From assembly GCA_903911805.1 (NCBI GenBank), contig CAIWET010000331.1, positions 1 through 8,689 on the forward strand: 8,689 nt of DNA. The letters run 5' to 3'. A program made the translations under genes and the position numbers. The notes under the pieces were generated by a model. That model saw only the letters and a list, made by a program, of their open reading frames with translations, made no database searches and had not been told where the DNA came from. The first letter of the stretch is position 1. Each line of letters begins with the position of its first letter. The DNA is from an uncultured Ignavibacteria bacterium (lineage in GTDB: Bacteria > Bacteroidota > Ignavibacteria > Kapaibacteriales > UBA2268). This document shows, piece by piece, positions 7,060 through 8,689 of this stretch.

Positions 7060-7063
7060 CTAC

Positions 7064-7190
7064 TATACTTTATTTTCAAGTCCCTCCCTTCAAGGGGAGG
7101 GATTTAGGGTGGGGTAAGGCGAAAACGTTTCATTCACGTGAAGAGACACACCCCCTGCCCCCCTCTTGATAGAGGGGGGAATAAGAGAAA
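7064..7190 (+). repeat. Long intergenic repeat, copy 2
   Basis: This is a direct repeat of 6811-6936, about 90% identical, with differences scattered along its length. Arms TCCCTCCC (7081-7088) and GGGAGGGA (7095-7102) are intact. The second hairpin is perfect here: six C then TCT (7158-7166), loop TGAT, then AGA and six G (7171-7179). In copy 1 the matching stem is imperfect, so the base changes in copy 2 restore pairing. Confidence 0.92.
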
Positions 7191-7199
7191 ATCTACTTC

Positions 7200-7243
7200 T
7201 TCAAGTCCCTCTCTTCAAGGGGAGGGATTTAGGGTGGGGTAAG
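7200..7243 (+). repeat. Long intergenic repeat, truncated copy 3
   Basis: This 44-bp fragment matches 7075-7118 of copy 2 with a single change (C to T at 7212, TCCCTCTC instead of TCCCTCCC). It keeps the first hairpin and the four G-runs, then breaks off after GTAAG into unrelated sequence. It starts only 9 bp after copy 2 ends, so the two are nearly in tandem. Confidence 0.88.
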
Positions 7244-7303
7244 TGGTGGTTGTTTTTTCTAACCCAGATACCGCATCAAGTGCGCCATGACATTATGATA
7301 AAT

Positions 7304-7332
7304 AAAAAAAAAGACAGGTCTAAGACCTGTCT
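7304..7332 (-). terminator. Intrinsic terminator of the thiolase gene, made from a dispersed hairpin repeat
   Basis: Read on the minus strand, a perfect 9-bp stem (arms AGACAGGTC and GACCTGTCT, loop TTA) is followed directly by nine T. It lies about 30 nt beyond the thiolase stop codon, which is the classic rho-independent layout. The hairpin is copy 2 of the bracketing repeat. Confidence 0.82.
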
Positions 7333-7341
7333 CTACAAATA
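7311..7341 (+). repeat. Bracketing hairpin repeat, copy 2
   Basis: This is a direct copy of 6770-6800 with two mismatches. The palindrome is perfect here (9-bp arms around TAA at 7312-7332). With copy 1 it frames the whole repeat block, the two starting 541 bp apart. Confidence 0.9.
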
Positions 7342-7361
7342 TAAAATCTCAATATTTAAAA

Positions 7362-8537
7362 TTAATCTATATTTTCGATAATCATTGCTGAAGCTTCGCC
7401 ACCACCAATGCAAAGAGTGGCCAAACCGTATTTTTTATTATATTTTTTCATCGCATAAATTAATGTAGCTAAAATTCTGCCACCAGATGCACCAATTGGA
7501 TGACCTAAAGCAATTGCTCCACCGTGAACATTCACTTTTTCATGTGGAATGTTCAATTCGCGAATTGCAGCCATTGGAACAACTGCAAAAGCTTCATTAA
7601 TTTCAAATAAATCAATGTCTTCGATTGCAATTCCAGCTTTTGCGCAAACTTTTCTGATTGCTTCAACTGGTGCAGTTGTAAACCAGTTTGGATCTTGTGC
7701 GTGACTTACGTGAGCAATTATTTTTACTAAAGCTTTTTTGCCTAATTCTGCTGCTTTTTCTTCGGAAGTAACAACTAAAGCGGAAGCGCCATCATCAATT
7801 GAAGATGCGTTTGCTGCTGTGATTGTTCCATCTTTTTTGAATACTGGTCTTAATGATGATACTTTTTCAAACATTACTTTTTCTGGTTCTTCATCTTTAG
7901 AAATTGTTACTGAACCCTTTTTGCCTTCGATTACAACAGGAACGATTTCGTTGTCATAAGAACCATCTTTTTGAGCTTCTAATGCTCTTTTATATGAAGT
8001 TACAGCAAAATCATCTTGAGCTTCTCTTGGGAAGTTGCAATCTGTTGCACAAAGTTCGCCAGCGATTCCCATATGAGTTTGATTATAAACATCCCATAAA
8101 CCATCGTGAATCATTAAGTCAGTTAATTCGCCATTTCCCATACGGTAACCATTTCTAGCACCTTTTAGAATATATGGAGCATTGCTCATTGATTCTTGGC
8201 CACCAGCTACAATAATTGATGCGTCACCGCATTTAATTGCTTGATCTGCAAGCATAACTGCTTTAAGTCCGCTACCGCAAACTTTATTGATTGTCATACA
8301 AGCTACGCTCTTTGGTAAACCAGCATAAATTGATGCTTGACGAGCTGGTGCTTGACCAACTCCACCTTGGAGAACGTTACCCATTATTACTTCGTCAACT
8401 TGTTCTGGAGTAACGCCTGCTCTAGAAACTGCTTCTTTAATTGCTATAGCTCCTAATTGTGGAGCTGATAATGTAGAAAGTCCACCCATAAATGCGCCAA
8501 TTGGTGTTCTAACTGCTGATAAAATTACACTTGCCAT
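7362..8537 (-). CDS. Acetyl-CoA C-acetyltransferase (thiolase)
   Basis: A 391-residue thiolase-superfamily enzyme that interconverts two acetyl-CoA with acetoacetyl-CoA plus CoA, or cleaves other 3-ketoacyl-CoAs. The catalytic set is complete: nucleophile C87 in NKVCGSGLKAV, NEAFA at 314-318, H346 in GGAIALGHPIGASG, and C376 in CIGGGEASA. HM at 155-156 corresponds to the His-Met of short-chain biosynthetic thiolases such as PhaA, so acetoacetyl-CoA is the likeliest substrate; atoB, phaA or fadA naming cannot be settled. I chose the ATG at 8537 because it gives the normal family length, begins with the usual ASVILSAVRTPIGAF and has a good AAAGGAA ribosome binding site (8541-8547). An open frame continues upstream to 8660 but encodes low-complexity sequence. 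The gene stands alone, with an intrinsic terminator after it. Confidence 0.95.
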   Translation of the reverse strand: MASVILSAVRTPIGAFMGGLSTLSAPQLGAIAIKEAVSRAGVTPEQVDEVIMGNVLQGGVGQAPARQASIYAGLPKSVACMTINKVCGSGLKAVMLADQAIKCGDASIIVAGGQESMSNAPYILKGARNGYRMGNGELTDLMIHDGLWDVYNQTHMGIAGELCATDCNFPREAQDDFAVTSYKRALEAQKDGSYDNEIVPVVIEGKKGSVTISKDEEPEKVMFEKVSSLRPVFKKDGTITAANASSIDDGASALVVTSEEKAAELGKKALVKIIAHVSHAQDPNWFTTAPVEAIRKVCAKAGIAIEDIDLFEINEAFAVVPMAAIRELNIPHEKVNVHGGAIALGHPIGASGGRILATLIYAMKKYNKKYGLATLCIGGGEASAMIIENID

Positions 8538-8540
8538 AAT

Positions 8541-8547
8541 TTCCTTT
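8541..8547 (-). promoter_or_regulatory. Ribosome binding site that fixes the thiolase start
   Basis: On the minus strand AAAGGAA precedes the ATG at 8537 by 3 nt (GGAAATTATG). It is the clearest Shine-Dalgarno sequence in the window; most other genes here lack one. It decides between this start and the longer open frame to 8660. No exact TAnnTTTG element was found in the rest of the upstream region to 8689. Confidence 0.7.
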
Positions 8548-8689
8548 ATTCTTATAAAAATATTCAATAATATATTTTGAAAAATAACGATATTTGAGTT
8601 GTAATATTGGATATTGTTTGAAATGTTTAATGCCAATAAATTCTTCTTATAAATCATCAAAAATTTACTTTTATATAAATGATTTGTTG

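Larger units (their letters stand above)
6745..7361. repeat. Non-coding mosaic of nested palindromic repeats between pyrB and thiolase
   Basis: This 617-bp spacer between two converging genes has no believable gene. It is richer in G and C than the genes around it and is made of short repeats. A hairpin repeat appears at both ends in the same orientation (6770-6800 and 7311-7341). Inside are two long copies (6811-6936, 7064-7190) and one truncated copy (7200-7243) of a second repeat. Between the two long copies is a string of small perfect hairpins (6937-7063). After the truncated copy, 7244-7310 holds a CGCA / TGCG hairpin (7272-7284) and an A-run. The pattern resembles dispersed intergenic repeats that have inserted into each other. 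No transposase, and no target-site duplication beyond the bracketing repeats, is visible. Confidence 0.85.

Noticed and set aside
6770..7341. CRISPR array
   Set aside because: The repeats are few, of different lengths, imperfect, and not separated by regular unique spacers; no cas gene is present.
7166..7381. Open frame of 71 codons on the plus strand in the repeat block
   Set aside because: It is a translation of the repeats themselves: it runs from the end of long repeat copy 2, through truncated copy 3 and the hairpin repeat, into the end of the thiolase gene on the other strand. No ribosome binding site or domain is seen.
8538..8660. Possible 41-residue N-terminal extension of the thiolase
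   Set aside because: The extra residues are low-complexity (rich in Asn, Ile, Tyr, Lys), thiolases do not have them, and a good ribosome binding site at 8541-8547 supports the ATG at 8537.

Overview
The window comes from an AT-rich bacterial chromosome, most likely of the Bacteroidota / Ignavibacteriota / Kapabacteria (FCB) group. Three signs point there. A secreted lamin-tail-domain protein ends in a FlgD-like, sorting-type C-terminus. The divergent sufU/pyrB spacer carries exact matches to the Bacteroidota-type -7 promoter element TAnnTTTG on both strands. Most starts lack a clear Shine-Dalgarno sequence. The exact phylum cannot be fixed from the sequence alone. All but one of the protein genes belong to widespread, recognisable families; the secreted lamin-tail protein is the one whose job is unknown.

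Layout. (1) 94-2251, plus strand: a free methionine-(R)-sulfoxide reductase overlaps by 8 bp the gene for an exported two-module lamin-tail protein. (2) 2256-5625, minus strand: a tightly packed five-gene cluster reading sufU > sufT-like DUF59 > heavy-metal permease with an HMA tail > coaD > yitT-like membrane protein. Every junction is between a 6-bp gap and a 4-bp overlap. (3) 5626-5829: a 204-bp divergent promoter region. (4) 5830-6744, plus strand: pyrB. (5) 6745-7361: a 617-bp non-coding block built of nested palindromic repeats, bracketed by two direct copies of one hairpin repeat. (6) 7362-8537, minus strand: an acetyl-CoA acetyltransferase/thiolase whose terminator is one of those hairpins. 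(7) 8538-8689: the thiolase upstream region.

How the genes work together. The minus-strand cluster joins Fe-S cluster assembly (SufU scaffold or sulfur-transfer protein, SufT-like maturation factor) to a transporter of the Cu/Zn-efflux type, then to an essential CoA-biosynthesis gene and a YitT-family membrane protein. Coupling metal export to Fe-S assembly is plausible because Cu and Zn poison Fe-S assembly, but this is inference. PyrB (pyrimidine synthesis) and the thiolase (acetoacetyl-CoA metabolism) look like independent housekeeping transcription units.

I found no clearly novel multi-gene system, CRISPR array, insertion sequence, tRNA or rRNA. The most unusual features are the repeat block with three predicted G-quadruplex motifs, the reuse of a dispersed hairpin as a terminator, an apparent Gln-to-Asp change in the PyrB active site, and the Fe-S/metal-export operon.
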